DNA of 64,000 nt. Source: Siphlonurus alternatus (taxonomy: Eukaryota > Arthropoda > Insecta > Ephemeroptera > Siphlonuridae). The notes below the pieces were generated by a model. It was not told the origin of the DNA. It was given only the letters and a program-made list of their open reading frames with translations, and did no database searches. The DNA lies in NCBI GenBank assembly GCA_949825025.1, contig OX463785.1:10169971-10233970 (forward strand), given 5' to 3'. Both the position numbers and the translations under genes were made by a program. Below, one piece after another: positions 36,001-49,500 of this stretch (positions within the stretch are counted from its first letter, which is position 1; every line of letters starts with the position of its first letter).

Positions 36001-39000
36001 TAAAGCTTACTGACGATAAGTCCAAGTCTCATAAAAAAACAAGCTCAATGTCTGACGATGACAAGCTAAAGCCGAGTCTAGAGAAGTCCAAGTCTCGGAG
36101 GAGGACAGGTTCCGTATCAGAAGAGGAAAAAACCAAGCCGAACGATGATAAAACCAAGTCTCGTAGAAGAGCTAGCTCTGTTTCTGACGATGAGAAACTT
36201 AAGCCCAACGATGATAAGTCCAAGTCCCGTAGAAGAGCTAGCTCTGTTTCTGAAGATGAGAAATTGAAGCCCAGCGATGATAAGTCGAAGTCCCGTAGAA
36301 GAGCTAGCTCTGTTTCTGACGATGAAAAACTCAAGCCCAGCGATGATAAAACCAAGTCCCGTAGAAGAGCTAGCTCTGTTTCTGACGATGAAAAACTCAA
36401 GCCCAGTGATGATAAGTCAAAGTCCCGTAGAAGAGCAAGCTCTGTTTCTGACGATGAAAAACTTAAGCCCAGTGATGATAAGTCAAAGTCAAAACGGAAG
36501 GTAAGATCAAGTTCCATGTCAGATGAGGAGAAACCAAAACCAAACGAAGAGTCCAAATCCAGGTCTAATAAAAAAGATAGGGCAAGTTCAGTTTCAGAAG
36601 ATGAAAAACCAAAGCAAAGAGACGACTCTAAATCTAGAAATAAGAAAAAGGAGAGAGCAAGTTCTATTTCTGAAGATGAAAAATTAAAAGACGTTAAAGT
36701 TAAGTCAAAAAGGAAAGATACTGTAAGTTCAATTTCTGATGATGAAAAATCAAAGTCAAAGAAATCAATAAAATTTAACGATGAAATCAAAGTTAGTAAG
36801 AAAAAGGAAAGTATTTCTGGATCTAGCGTTGAAGATGAGAAACAAAAGAAACAAAGTTCAAAGGAAGAGCCCAGCAAGACAAAAAATAAAGAAAGAAGCA
36901 GAGATATTGAACGTTCTAAGAAATACGAAGACTCAAAATCCAAACATAAGAAGTATGAACGAGAGGAATCTGTAGAGAAGTCTAAGAAAAAGTCTCGAGA
37001 TGACTCCAGGTCAAGACATAGAAAGAGGGACAGTTCAGAGAGTGAGACAGAAAAGTCACGAGAAAAATCTAGCAAGAAAGACAAAGAAAAGCAGAGAGAT
37101 GACAGCTCCCATACTAGTGTAGAATCAAAACCCAAGTTACCGGAGGTTAAAGTTAAGTATAGTAAGAAAGATGACATTAGCGATAAAGAAAAGAAAGTTA
37201 AGAAAATCCCAGAAAAACAAATGACAGTCGAGGAAAGTTCTGAAGAAGATGAAGATAAAAAGGTAGACGCTGTAACAAAATCTGAAGAAAGTAGCGGTAG
37301 TTCTTATTCTTCTGGATCTGTAGCTGATAAGAAAAAAAGACGTAAGAAAAGGAAGAAAAGACGTAAGAAGCGGAGTCACAGCAACAACAATTCCAGTGTA
37401 AGTGTTAGCAGTAGTAGTTCACCATCAAATATTACTAGTAACACTAATGCTTGCGAAACACTACCTATTGATGATGAAAAAAATAAAAAAAAGGTGACGT
37501 CGACAGATATATTTTCTTCTTCTCTTCAAGGTGTTGGTGAACGAGTCTCCAGTATCAACATCCCCGTTGAGCCAAACGAGGAAAAAGCGTCACAAAAAGT
37601 CTTCATCAAAGAAAAAACACAAGTTGATGTAAGCATACCACTCCCTCCAAATTCTCCACCACCACCACCACCACCAGTGCTGCCACCTACTTGTGATGCC
37701 GTCTACTCTCCTTCTCAACTATCGTCTCATGATTCAGAGGAGGAAGAAATACTACCACCACCGCTACTACCACCTCCATCATCAGTACAAGATGACTGGG
37801 ATAGTTCTATGTCATTACAATCTCTTCCAGATACAAAAATAATAACAAGTCCAAGTCTCATTCCATTTCCACAAATGCCGTATCATATTCCAATGCCTGT
37901 TCCACCACCACCATTACCTATTGATAAAATTTTTGCTCCACAACTTCCAAAAAATATTCCTCCATTACCACCATTACCACCAAAAGAAGAAGAGCAAAAA
38001 CAAAATGTTATTTTACCTATAAAAACAACACCATCACCAACCAAAATTGAATTTAAACCAATGAAATTTAAACTTAAAAAAGTAGCAATACATCCTGAAT
38101 TTTTAGATGAAAGTGCTGTTATTGATAATAGTAAATCATTAGTTATGTCAAAAATTGTAAAAGAAGATATTTTTGAAAGCAATAATCCTAAAGTTATTGA
38201 GCCAATATTAACTGTTCAAACTGCTAGTTGTAATTTTATACCATTACCAAGTCAAGAGACAAATGATGAAACATTAATTTCTAATATTGATCTTTTTAGT
38301 ATTGAACCTAATGTTCAATATGATCCATTTGTAGAATCAGTTAGAGAAGTAGAATCAAAATCTGATAGCAATATTCCTGTTAAAAAAGAAGTCAAGTTAT
38401 CATTATTTACAAAAGAACCTTCAGAAAGAAAACCAAGATCATCAACAACGAAGAGACTCAGTCCTGATCCAAAAATTGAGTCTAGATGGGGTCCTCCTGT
38501 TAAGGGTAAAACTGATCAGGAGAATATTTATGCTCCAGAAAAAACACCTGAGTCAAATGCTCCCTCAGGGTCCAGTCAAGGAGCTTCTCATAGAGCTAGA
38601 AGCCCAAGATTTGTTAGTCCTGAACCGCAGAATTCTGCCTCGAGGAAAAGTAGTCGTGATAATAGATCCAAAAGTCCACGTAGGTTACAGGAAGCAAATC
38701 GTAATCGCTCAAGAAGCCCAGAATGGTCCAAAGCAAGGAGTCAAGATCGCAGACCTCCAAGTCCTGAAAATAGAAAATCATCAAGAAGCCAAGAGAGGAA
38801 GTCTAGAGGGTTTGAGAGTCAGGACAGAAAACAACGAAGCACGGAGAGCAAAGATAGAAAACCAAGGGATAGGCGTGATAGGTCTCGTACTCCAGATAGA
38901 CTCAAGCTTAGGAGAGGATGGAGTCCAGACAGAACTCGAAGTCCAAGGCCAAGAAGCCCCAAGCCTAGAAGTCCTGAACCCAAAAGATTTAGGAGCCCTG

Positions 39001-40554
39001 ATTTAAAATTAAGGAGTCCTAAACCAAGAAGCCCTGAGGCTAAAAGATTCCGCAGCCCTGAATTAAAACCAAGGAGTCCAAAGCCTAGAAGTCCTGAGCC
39101 TAAAAGGTTCAGAAGCCCAGATTTGAAACCAAGGATTTCTAAACCAAGAAGCCCAGAACCAAAAAGATTTAGAAGTCCTGAGTTAAAAATAAGAAGTTCG
39201 AAGCCTAGAAGTCCTGAACCTAAAAGGTTTAGAAGTCCAGAATTAAGAATGAGAAGTCCAAAACCTCGAAGCCCAGAACCAAAAAGATTTAGAAGTCCTG
39301 ATTTAAAATCAAGAAGTCCTAAACCCAGAAGTCCTGAGCCTAAAAGATTTAGAAGCCCCCCAAGAAATAGACCTCGTAGCCCTATTGATTATGGACGAGG
39401 AAGGAGTCCTATTTTTCATCCTAAATCTCCAGATCGTCAAATTACACCTGATAGACATAGATTTATGAGTCCAATGAGAACTATGAGTCCTAGAAGTCCA
39501 CCAGATAGACAACGAATGTTGAGTCCTAGAAGCCCACCTCAACGAATGTTAAGTCCAGGATTTAGACCTAGAAGTCCACCACATAGACCCAGGACTCCCC
39601 CTGAACCTTCCAGTCCACCAAGACGATCTCATCACAGTCCTCCAAGACGTGGTGGAGAGTCCAGATGGTCTAAATTGAGAAGTCCAAGTCCTGAGTTTGC
39701 TCATAAACCTCTATCACCAGGTAGACGACCTAGGAGTCCACCCCCTAGACGAAAGTCGTTATCACCTAGACGTGGAGCTAGATCACCTCCTCCAATGCAC
39801 CGTCGTGATTCTCGCATGCCAAGAACACCAAGTCCTAGAAGACGTAGAAGAAACTCTGGAAGCTATAGTCCACCTCTTAATGAGTATCACAGATACCCTG
39901 AACCTCCAGTACCTCTTGACCATCACCCTTCAAGGTGGGATAAACCAATGACATCGGGAGAAGCTGATATGGATTTAAGTTCTCCTGGTTCTTCTCCATT
40001 AGTTGGATTAAAACGTTCAGTTGCAGATTCTACCATAAGTGATTCTGAATTAGTATCTTCTTCAAAATCTGAATATCAAGATTATCATAGAAATTATTAT
40101 GAAAAACAATATGCTGAAGAAGCTTATTATGGACATTATGAAGAAGAAGAGGAAGAAAAATCTCCTAAAAGAATTTCACTTGATGATAGAATTGAGTTAG
40201 AGTTGGGGGGAAAGGTTAAAAAGGACGCTGCTCCTCCTCAACAGATACCAGTATATCAGCATGCTCAAGCATATCCAGGGTATCCTCCGCAGTATTACCA
40301 GTACTATCAGCAGGAGGGAGGTGAGCATTTTGACCAGGGCTACGCTAACTTTGACAAGCAGCAACCTCCTCCTGGAAGAAGCTTGATTCAAGTGCAGACT
40401 AAACAGGACACAAACTGGGACAATCCTGAGGCCTTCATAGGAAACCAAAGCAATACAAGCTCCAGAGTGGTGCAGGTAACTAGCCGGCTTTTATTAGTTT
40501 TGTTTATTTAAGGGTAAGGTAACTCTCCCAATGTTAAAAAAAATCCCACAAATG

Positions 40555-40593
<39 letters not shown>

Positions 40594-43500
40594 CCTCTAC
40601 ATCTCCAGTCAGTAGCTAAAATATCAGGTAAACATATTGGGGCTAGTTTTTTAAGTTATGAATTTTTAAAGTTGACTAATTTAACATGGAAGTTCCGTTT
40701 CTCCATGTTAAATTAGTCAACTTTAAAAATTCATAACACAAAAACTAGCTGAAATGTGTATACCTGATATTTTAGCTACTGACTGGGGATGCAGAGAAGA
40801 ATATTTTAAATATTTTTTCATAATTTTCATGTGTGGGATTTTTTTTTTTAGTATTGGGCATGTTATCTTCCCCTTAAGTTGTTTTCAATAAACATTTTAA
40901 AATTTTATTTTGTTGTTAATAAACAATATTTAGCAGTAAAGTTTCTGATGGTTTCTGTTAGTGATGCCCATTTTAATTATTATCAAATGCAGAAATAAAT
41001 AATTGTTTCTTACATTTATTAGTAACTGGTGAATTAAGCACTTAAAAAAAGAAAGAAAGGGGCAGGAGGTTACAATTTCTCTTTGTTAAATTTAAAATGT
41101 GAGACATTGGAGACTTAAAAATAGTATACTGTAATTAAAGGGTGAGGTAACATGGATCAGCTGACCCAATGTTAAAAAAATCCCACACATTAAAATTATG
41201 AAAAAAAAAAAAAAATATTCTCCTCTACATCCCCTATCAGTAGCTAAAATATCAGGTATACAAATTCGAGCTAGTTCTTGAGTTAAGAATTTGTATACAC
41301 TCTGATATTTTAGCCACTGATAGGGGATGTAGAGGAGAACATTTTAAATTTTTTTCAGAATTTTCATGTGTGGGATTTTTTTAGCATTGGGTCAGCTGAT
41401 CCGTGTTACCTTACCCTTCATTCTTAAAGACAGGGTCACCCCAGACTTTTTTTTGTTCAATATAGCTTTCTCTCTTGTAATTTCGATTTTAGGTGAACAA
41501 ATTTTTGACTAGATTTTATTATTATGCCCACATTTCGAAACTAAAATTTTAAAAGGTTTGACGTCATATCGACGGTGCACATGGCACGCTTCTTTTTGTC
41601 CCCCTCGCAGGAGGCTCTGTGTTGTGGATGTGGTTGCAAAGGAGGGTAAACAAACAGCAGGAGCGAACATGAAAAAGCTCATGGTCCGTCTGACGACTAA
41701 TTAATCTTTCTTACTGTCTTGCATGGCACATTTTCAATAACTTTTATAACATTATAAATATTATAATATTAGAATATCATTACATTATAATTTTAATGAA
41801 TACGTACCACCCCAACGAGCTAATACTTATTAAGATGGAGGTATTCAATACAATTTAATAATTTAAACAATACATAATATATTATATATATATATATATT
41901 TATATCATACATTATAAAAAGCAATACATAACATTATTCACTATATAAAAAATAATTTTTATGTAATAAATCAATATGTAATATTATATGTGATACTTAG
42001 GCTGCATGCGTATATCGATATTGTAATAAACAAATATTATTATTATTATAAACATATTAGTAATGTTGCATAAATAATTAAATACTATAAATGCCTTGTC
42101 TTATTTTTACATGCCAAATAAAATGTTGTACTTCTGCTGCAAATAGCAACACCTAGGCGGGTCGCACATAGACTTTTATATCTGCAGTCGGGGATCTGTA
42201 AGCGTACGGTCGGATCGTATTATACGTTTCTTTTTTAGAAACGGTCCTAAATTTCTTATTATACTGCAAAGGCGTACAATACGAAGCTGTGTGCGGGCAC
42301 ATCCTAATCGCATAGGTTCTTATGTATGTTCTTCTTCTAATCGTATGTTTTATATATTATACAACTTGTTGAAAAAAATAGTGCTCAATTATCCTTAGAA
42401 AATGTTCTAAAGTGAAGTAAAGTAAACTTCACAACTTCTTATTTTTTTTTTTTTTTTTTTTTTTTTAATTTTGGACCTTATTATATACTATAATAATATA
42501 ATATATTTATAAGGCCTAAAATTGCATTAAAACGTCCTAATTCTACGACCTTACTCGAGAATACAAGCTTCTTATATTCGAGGTAAAACGTCTTCTCTCT
42601 TTCTGACCGCACATCTGGTTGCTTGACATTGACAAATCTCGTACATGTTCACTCACCCTCGTGCCGTTGCCCACCCTCCGTGAGGGGGGAGCTCGTCGGC
42701 ATTGATAATAATGAGCTTCTGCAATATTCGTAATAACTCAGATTATATAAATCGGAAAAATTTGAGACTCACATGAGTAAAAAGAAGAGATATTGAATTT
42801 TAATTCTGGTTTGTGTCAAGTTATTGCAATCATAATTGAACTCAAAAAGCGCATCGAAAGTCAACTTTCTTGATTTTTCTTTGATTTTTCTTTGTAAAGT
42901 ACAGTCTGCCGCCCTCACTACCGTCTATTTGATGCAACGTTTTTCAAACTTTGAGTGTCAAAATGTGGGCATAATAATAAAATCTAATCAAAAATTTTTT
43001 CACCTAAAATCGAGATTACAAGAAAGAAAGCTATATTGAACAAAAAAAAATCTGGGGTGACCCTGTCTTTAAGGAAAAAAAATGCATAGATAATTGCAAA
43101 ATAATAAATATTTATTTATAGAATGGCAGTATATTATGTATATCTTTTAAAAATTGCTCTGTCTCATTATTTAACAAGGTTTATCTCTCTGTTAGGTCGG
43201 CAATGTTCTCCAGGTGGTACCAAGTGAAGAGGTGGCCAAGGCTCCCGGGGTGTGCTTGCCCCCGACCCCTCTGATGCCACCTCAGGCCCCACCACCAATG
43301 GTGCACCCTCACGTCCCTGCAACTCAGGTGCTACAGGTGAGATAAACCTATTTTATACCTAGTGAGTAAATAAACAAGTACAACACAATAATTTTTGAAC
43401 TGAATATATAATTATATCATGTGTATTTTTCCCAGTTTATTCTTAATAACAAAAAATTGCTTTATGAATGAATTGCTTTATTGAATGAAATGAAGTGCAC

Positions 43501-46500
43501 TAAAGATGAAAATACTATATTAGAATCACATAATCAATGAAAAGACATAATGTAAGACATTTAAAATGCTCAATGTTTGTATTTCTAGCCTGACGTGCAA
43601 TATTAACATTGTTGTTTGCACAGGTTGGCAACATCCTGCAGGTGGTTCCCTCTGGCAAGGTTGCCATCCCTGTTGTGGTGCCCATGCCGCTACCGGTACC
43701 ACCTGCAAGGCCGCCCTCACCTCCAGACCCGAGGATTGCAGAGGCCGCAGCACAAGGTGGGTGAATTGAGAAAATTGGTTGATTGAAAGCAAGTTCAATT
43801 CATCAAGCTATTGACCAAATAGTCACTAGATACAGAGGTCTGGGCATGTTTAGTGAATCAGATGTGTTAGAAATGACCTGAAGAGCATCACTTGCTGATT
43901 TACAAAATCTGCAAAGTCCAAAGTAATCTTTCTTGATTTATCAACCTAATTAATTAGAATTAATTTTAGATTCCTTTTACTTTAATAATTGCTAATAATT
44001 GTAAAAATTATTGTAATATTATTCAATGTCAATTTTGTTAGTTTTATTTGATCATAAGTTCTTGTGATAAATAAACTGCAATAGCCTCATTTGATAATTT
44101 AATATTTTTTTATTTATTCAAATTAAATACCAGTTGACTACAAAATAGATATAATATAATTAGATTAGCTGAGAAAATAAAAATTCTGACATTCATACAT
44201 TGAATAATAAAAAGTTAATAAAGTTAATATCCTTGACGCCATTTTACCCTTTCGGGTGTGGCCAGGTGTTTAACCTTGTGTGTAAGAGTTATCTTGCGAC
44301 CGAGCTGGGGCTTACCAGGCTCCCAGAACCCTCTCCTGCACTCTTCTGGGCTCGACTACCAGATCTGTGCAGCCTGCAGTATTTGAACTTACAGGGGTGA
44401 TCACTTCCTTCGGAAATATTCCGAGAGATGGCAGCACCGTGATCAATTGTGCCGCCGTATATACAGCACGTGTGCCAGTAGATGGCAGCAGTGTCACTTT
44501 TTACAGCGTCACCCCTCCAAGTACTAACCACGCTCGACGTTGCTTAACTTCGGTGATCTAACGAGAACCGGTGCATTCAACGCGACAAGGCCGTATATTG
44601 AATAATATTTCTTGTTATTAGGTTTTAGTCAAGTACACATACTTGAAGATGATCTTGTAAACATGCTGTTATGTTGTCATTGCAGAGGCTGCAGAGGCTC
44701 GACAGAAGGTCAAGGACAAGCGAAAGCAGGACAAGGAGAAGAGACACAAGGAGCGCTCGGAGCGTCGCAAGGCTCGTCTGGCCCTCAGACTGAAGGAGGC
44801 TAACAAGGTCAGCAGCAAGTGGTTCAACGTTTTCATGTTTCGGGAATTTTAGATCAATTTTACATTGATAATCATTTGTTTTGTTTATAGTCCAGGAGTG
44901 AAATGCAAAAGTATATGGAGAAGGTGGAAAAAATTAGTTGCTAACGGAAACTTCGCCCATATGTTCCTATGACCTATATCAACCCACAAAAAAAAGTCCC
45001 GTCAAGTCACCCCTGGCCTTCATGGTGAAACCCGGGTTTGTCCCGGATTTCAAAAAACATTTTTTATCTCAACAACTACTTGTCGCACATGAATGCAAAA
45101 GGTATCATAGCAAAGCTTAGCAACTGCACAATACAGAAAAAAATACTTTAACTTGCCTAATTGATTTCATCATGCAAATAATTAGCAATTAATGAGTTTA
45201 CATCGATCAATCAAGATTTTGAAAGTAAACTACGCCGAAAATATGCAATATACCCGTTTTGAGTTTATTAGTAATAATTGTGTTCATTTAATAACGAACC
45301 GAAATCTTTTTATTTTACATCTCTAGCACTGATAGATCGTGAGATAGTAGGAAGAGAAGCGCGAAAAACAGGGGTGGGCGGGCATCATTACAATGGGTAT
45401 ATAGCAGGTATACCGCCGCCTTTCTCCATACAAAATGCAGTGCAGCGCCGCCGCACTCGTCCATATTCGAGTTTCACTCATCCCCTGCTGTACTCTAGAC
45501 AACACAATCGTAAATATACCTAAATCATAAATATGTAATTCTGAGGTGCGAAGGAGAGGGGGAGGGGAGGTAATTATATCTTATAGGCTGCAGTACGTAT
45601 TATTCATATTTATGATCAGTAGGCAGCTTGTATCACTGTAACCACTGTTTTGTCGAATTATGTTAACTTGTGATTTATTTCCTGCTTATTTATGTCATGA
45701 CAGTATTTTTTTAAGTAACTCTTTATTTTCTTAACATATATTAATTAAGGTTATAATATATATTAAATTTTATTCAAACAGTTTTTCACATATTTTGTAG
45801 TAATAAAATTACGTCACTGCTTGTATTACTTTTTTTTTAAATAAAATGTATCATGGTACTTATAAGTCAATGATTTTAAAGGAGCATCTATCAATTAGCA
45901 TTTTATTAAATACATGGAAGTAAAATTATTATTATAAATATGTGCAATATGTGTTTCACAATGTTATAATACGTGGTAATTTGGTGTACAGTATATTATC
46001 AACTAATAAGTAATACTACACTATACCATATACAAGAGCATGTTTATAATATTTCAATATGACAGCAATTTTATTTTATTTACTTTTTATTATTTCATTT
46101 TTTATAAAGGTATAATGTAATACAAAATCATCCCATTTCAAATACATATTTGAAAAGCATATGGTTTGCTTTCAGTAAATTTCATTAGCTCCACACTGTC
46201 CGGGTAATGATAGTCCTGCCAAAATATTTAAGAAGTCCAGATATTAGAAATAATAGATGGCTAAGTCTTGCATATCTATATGAGAAAAAGGAATAACGTT
46301 ACAGGTACGTGATACGTGCAGGTTAATATTTTCATTACATTACAATATATGAGACAACAAGTGTGCAGAATTAGTTACTTACCGTTAGTCGTACAAAACA
46401 TGGTTTGAAATTACCAATGTCCTCCCGATTTACATTAATATTTATAGCAATTATATATAGAAAAATGTTGTAAACTATAGTAAATTTTATTAAATTAATA

Positions 46501-49500
46501 GTTTCAATAATTTAGTATATTAATAAAGTATGCAATTAATGACATGACGACAACAGAAAATAAGGAAATAATAATACTCGAGTGCAGTTCATTTATTTCC
46601 TATTATGTCTATTTTCATTATACCGCCTATTGTATTATTTTATTATCATGATCATTTTCAAATAAGTGTAATGCTTTTTTTAGTTAATTTCCCTATTAAC
46701 AAAGAATTGTCTTGCGATACTTAAAAATACAAGTTGTGTTATTATATACTATATAATTATATCATTACCCTAATTATATTTACGTATTATTACACATCAC
46801 TGTTATAAATTTAATTTGAGGTGTGAATTTGATTATAATATATTTATAAACATGATGTGATATATCACAATATCAAGTAGCAGTGAGATCACGTCGGATC
46901 TCACTCCCCAGAATTAGGTATATATTTAATTTAAGATTGTGTTGTCTAGAGTACAGGGGATGAGTGAAACTCGAATATGAACAACGAGCGCGGCGGCGCT
47001 GCACTGCATTTTGTATGGAGAAAGGCGGCGGTATACCTGCTATATACCCATTGTAATGATGCCCGCCCACCCCTGTTTTTCGCGCTTCTCTTCCTACTAT
47101 CTCACGATCTATCAGTGCTAGAGATGTAAAATAAAAAGATTTCGGTTCGTTATTAAATGAACACAATTATTACTAATAAACTCAAAACGGGTATATTGCA
47201 TATTTTCGGCGTAGTTTACTTTCAAAATCTTGATTGATCGATTTAAACTCATTAATTGCTAATTATTTGCATGATGAAATCAATTAGGCAAGTTAAAGTA
47301 TTTTTTTCTGTATTGTGCAGTTGCTAAGCTTTGCTATGATACCTTTTGCATTCATGTGCGACAAGTAGTTGTTAAGATAAAAAATGTTTTTTGAAATCCG
47401 GGACAAACTCGGGTTTCACCATGAAGGCCAGGGGTGACTTGACGGGACTTTTTTTTGTGGGTTGATATAGGTCATAGGAACATATGGGCGAAGTTTCCGT
47501 TAGCAACTAATTTTTTCCACCTAATTTCAAATCAATCCTGGACTATTATTTTTACAATAACTTTGCAGTTGGTGTGTTATACATACATTATGCTATACAT
47601 TGTTAATTTGTTCTTTTAATTTAATGTATTAACTTTTAAATGTATTATATAAAAGGAGGATAGAACACATACAATAGCAAAAGAGGCTCGAACTGTCATC
47701 CTTCCCAACAAATATTTTGCTATTTTATTTGTCCTCATCCTCCTTTTATGCAAATAATATCGCTTTTAGTTTGAATTTTGTTCATAAATGAATTAATTTT
47801 TATTATATAGAGAATTTTGAAATCAAAAGTATGCATTCAAATTTAAATTTACCTAAAACTTATAATATTTTAATGAAGTACTACTAAGGAGGCTGGAGAT
47901 GCACTACACTTAATTATCCAAAATATGGAAAATCTATATTTGATTCAATAAACAAACAAACAATAATTATAATGAATAATACAATATATAATAATGAAAA
48001 TTTAAATCGTCTATGCAATATTTATTTAATTGAAAGAAAAGGAGAGAACAGACCCTTAAAAACACAAGTTATCGAAATATGCCAAATGCTATGGCCCCTC
48101 TGAATATAGCATTTATCATCTTTCGATAACTTGTGTTTTTAAGGGTCTGTTCTATCTTTTTCTTTCAATTAAATAAACAAAGAAATAAATAAATTGCCGA
48201 TGTGGTTTGATTAGCTAGTTTTAAGAGACATATCTTGTGATTGGCTGGTTCTAAGAGACATGTGTTATGATTGGCTGGTTCTAAGAGACATGTGTTGTGA
48301 TTGGCTGCAGGCGTGGGCGGACGTGCCCAGTGCGTCTGACAAGGCTGAGAGCAGCTACACTGACGGAGATGGAGACATAGATGCAGAGGAGATGAGGCTG
48401 ATGCAGGTGAGTGTCAGTCAAATCATGAGACAGAACGGTGCGTTTTGTCACAGTGGATGTACAGTAAAACATTTACACAAGTTTTTACTGTACTCTCCTT
48501 ACCCTACAGCAAAGTCTTCTGCTCGTTGTTAGTAAACAAAGTATTGTTGTGTAATATCTGTCGCATGAAAGGAAAAACATGGGACGGTTGTTGATTTACA
48601 TGTTAACTTATGGAAAATGGCCTTTAATTATGAAGTTGTAGCGGTTGCCTAGCGCCAATGTTCTGTGCTCTGGTGGCAAAATTAGGCACTACGTCGTCTA
48701 TGTTAAACAATGAAAAAGGCTTCATGTAACAGACATTGTAAACAATGGTTTGATACAACCATTGCGAGTAAAAGACTTTGCCCTACAGAAACATTAATTT
48801 ATATTATTGTTCAATAATTGCATAACGATCACCCTTACATTTTTTAGTATGTACATCAAATTTGTAAATAATATTCTCTACACAATTCACAATATAAGAT
48901 GTTTAAAATTAAAAAAGACAAAAAAATTAATGTACTGTATTCTCATTTTTTTTACAATCTCTGTAAACTTTAAAAAAATAGTAATAATTTTTAATCTAAC
49001 ATATCGTCCCTTGTCCTCAATAATGAGCTATCTGCCTCCACGATCTCGTTGCAATAATGAGCTGTCTGCTATATCAGGTGAACACAATTATGAGCTGTAA
49101 ATCAATATAAAATAAGGCTCATAATTGCGCTCACCTGAAAGAGCAGACAGCTCATTATTGCAACGAAATCGTGGAGCAGATAGCTCATTATTGCGGAAAA
49201 GGGACGATATATATCAAATTTGTAAATAACATTATCTACACAATTCACAATAGAAGACATTTAAAATTTTAAAAAAGGACAAAAAACTTAATGTACTACT
49301 GTATTCTCTTTTTTTTTTTTTTTTTTTACAACCTCTGAAAACTTAGAGGGGGGAAAAAACAACTAAATTTTAACCTAACATATTATGTTGGAAACATCCT
49401 GAAAGTTCTCGGTACTTATGCTTGATTCTGGACTGTTTGCAGGAGGCAATGTCAGAGACACCTGGTGAGGAGAAGGAGAGGCCGAAGCCCACTCGTCTTG

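Noticed and set aside
36029..37177. 382-residue open frame on the minus strand inside the giant exon
   Set aside because: It is the antisense shadow of Lys/Ser/Glu codons (Ser/Leu/Phe-rich product) and mirrors the sense repeats; no splice or promoter evidence.
44450..44596. 5S rRNA gene
   Set aside because: The 5S-like part is incomplete, internally diverged and fused to a SINE body flanked by a target duplication.
45278..47166. Two similar open frames (MCSFNNEPKSFYF..) facing each other
   Set aside because: They are the two arms of one foldback element, so the similarity comes from the inverted repeat; no splice or start context supports a gene.
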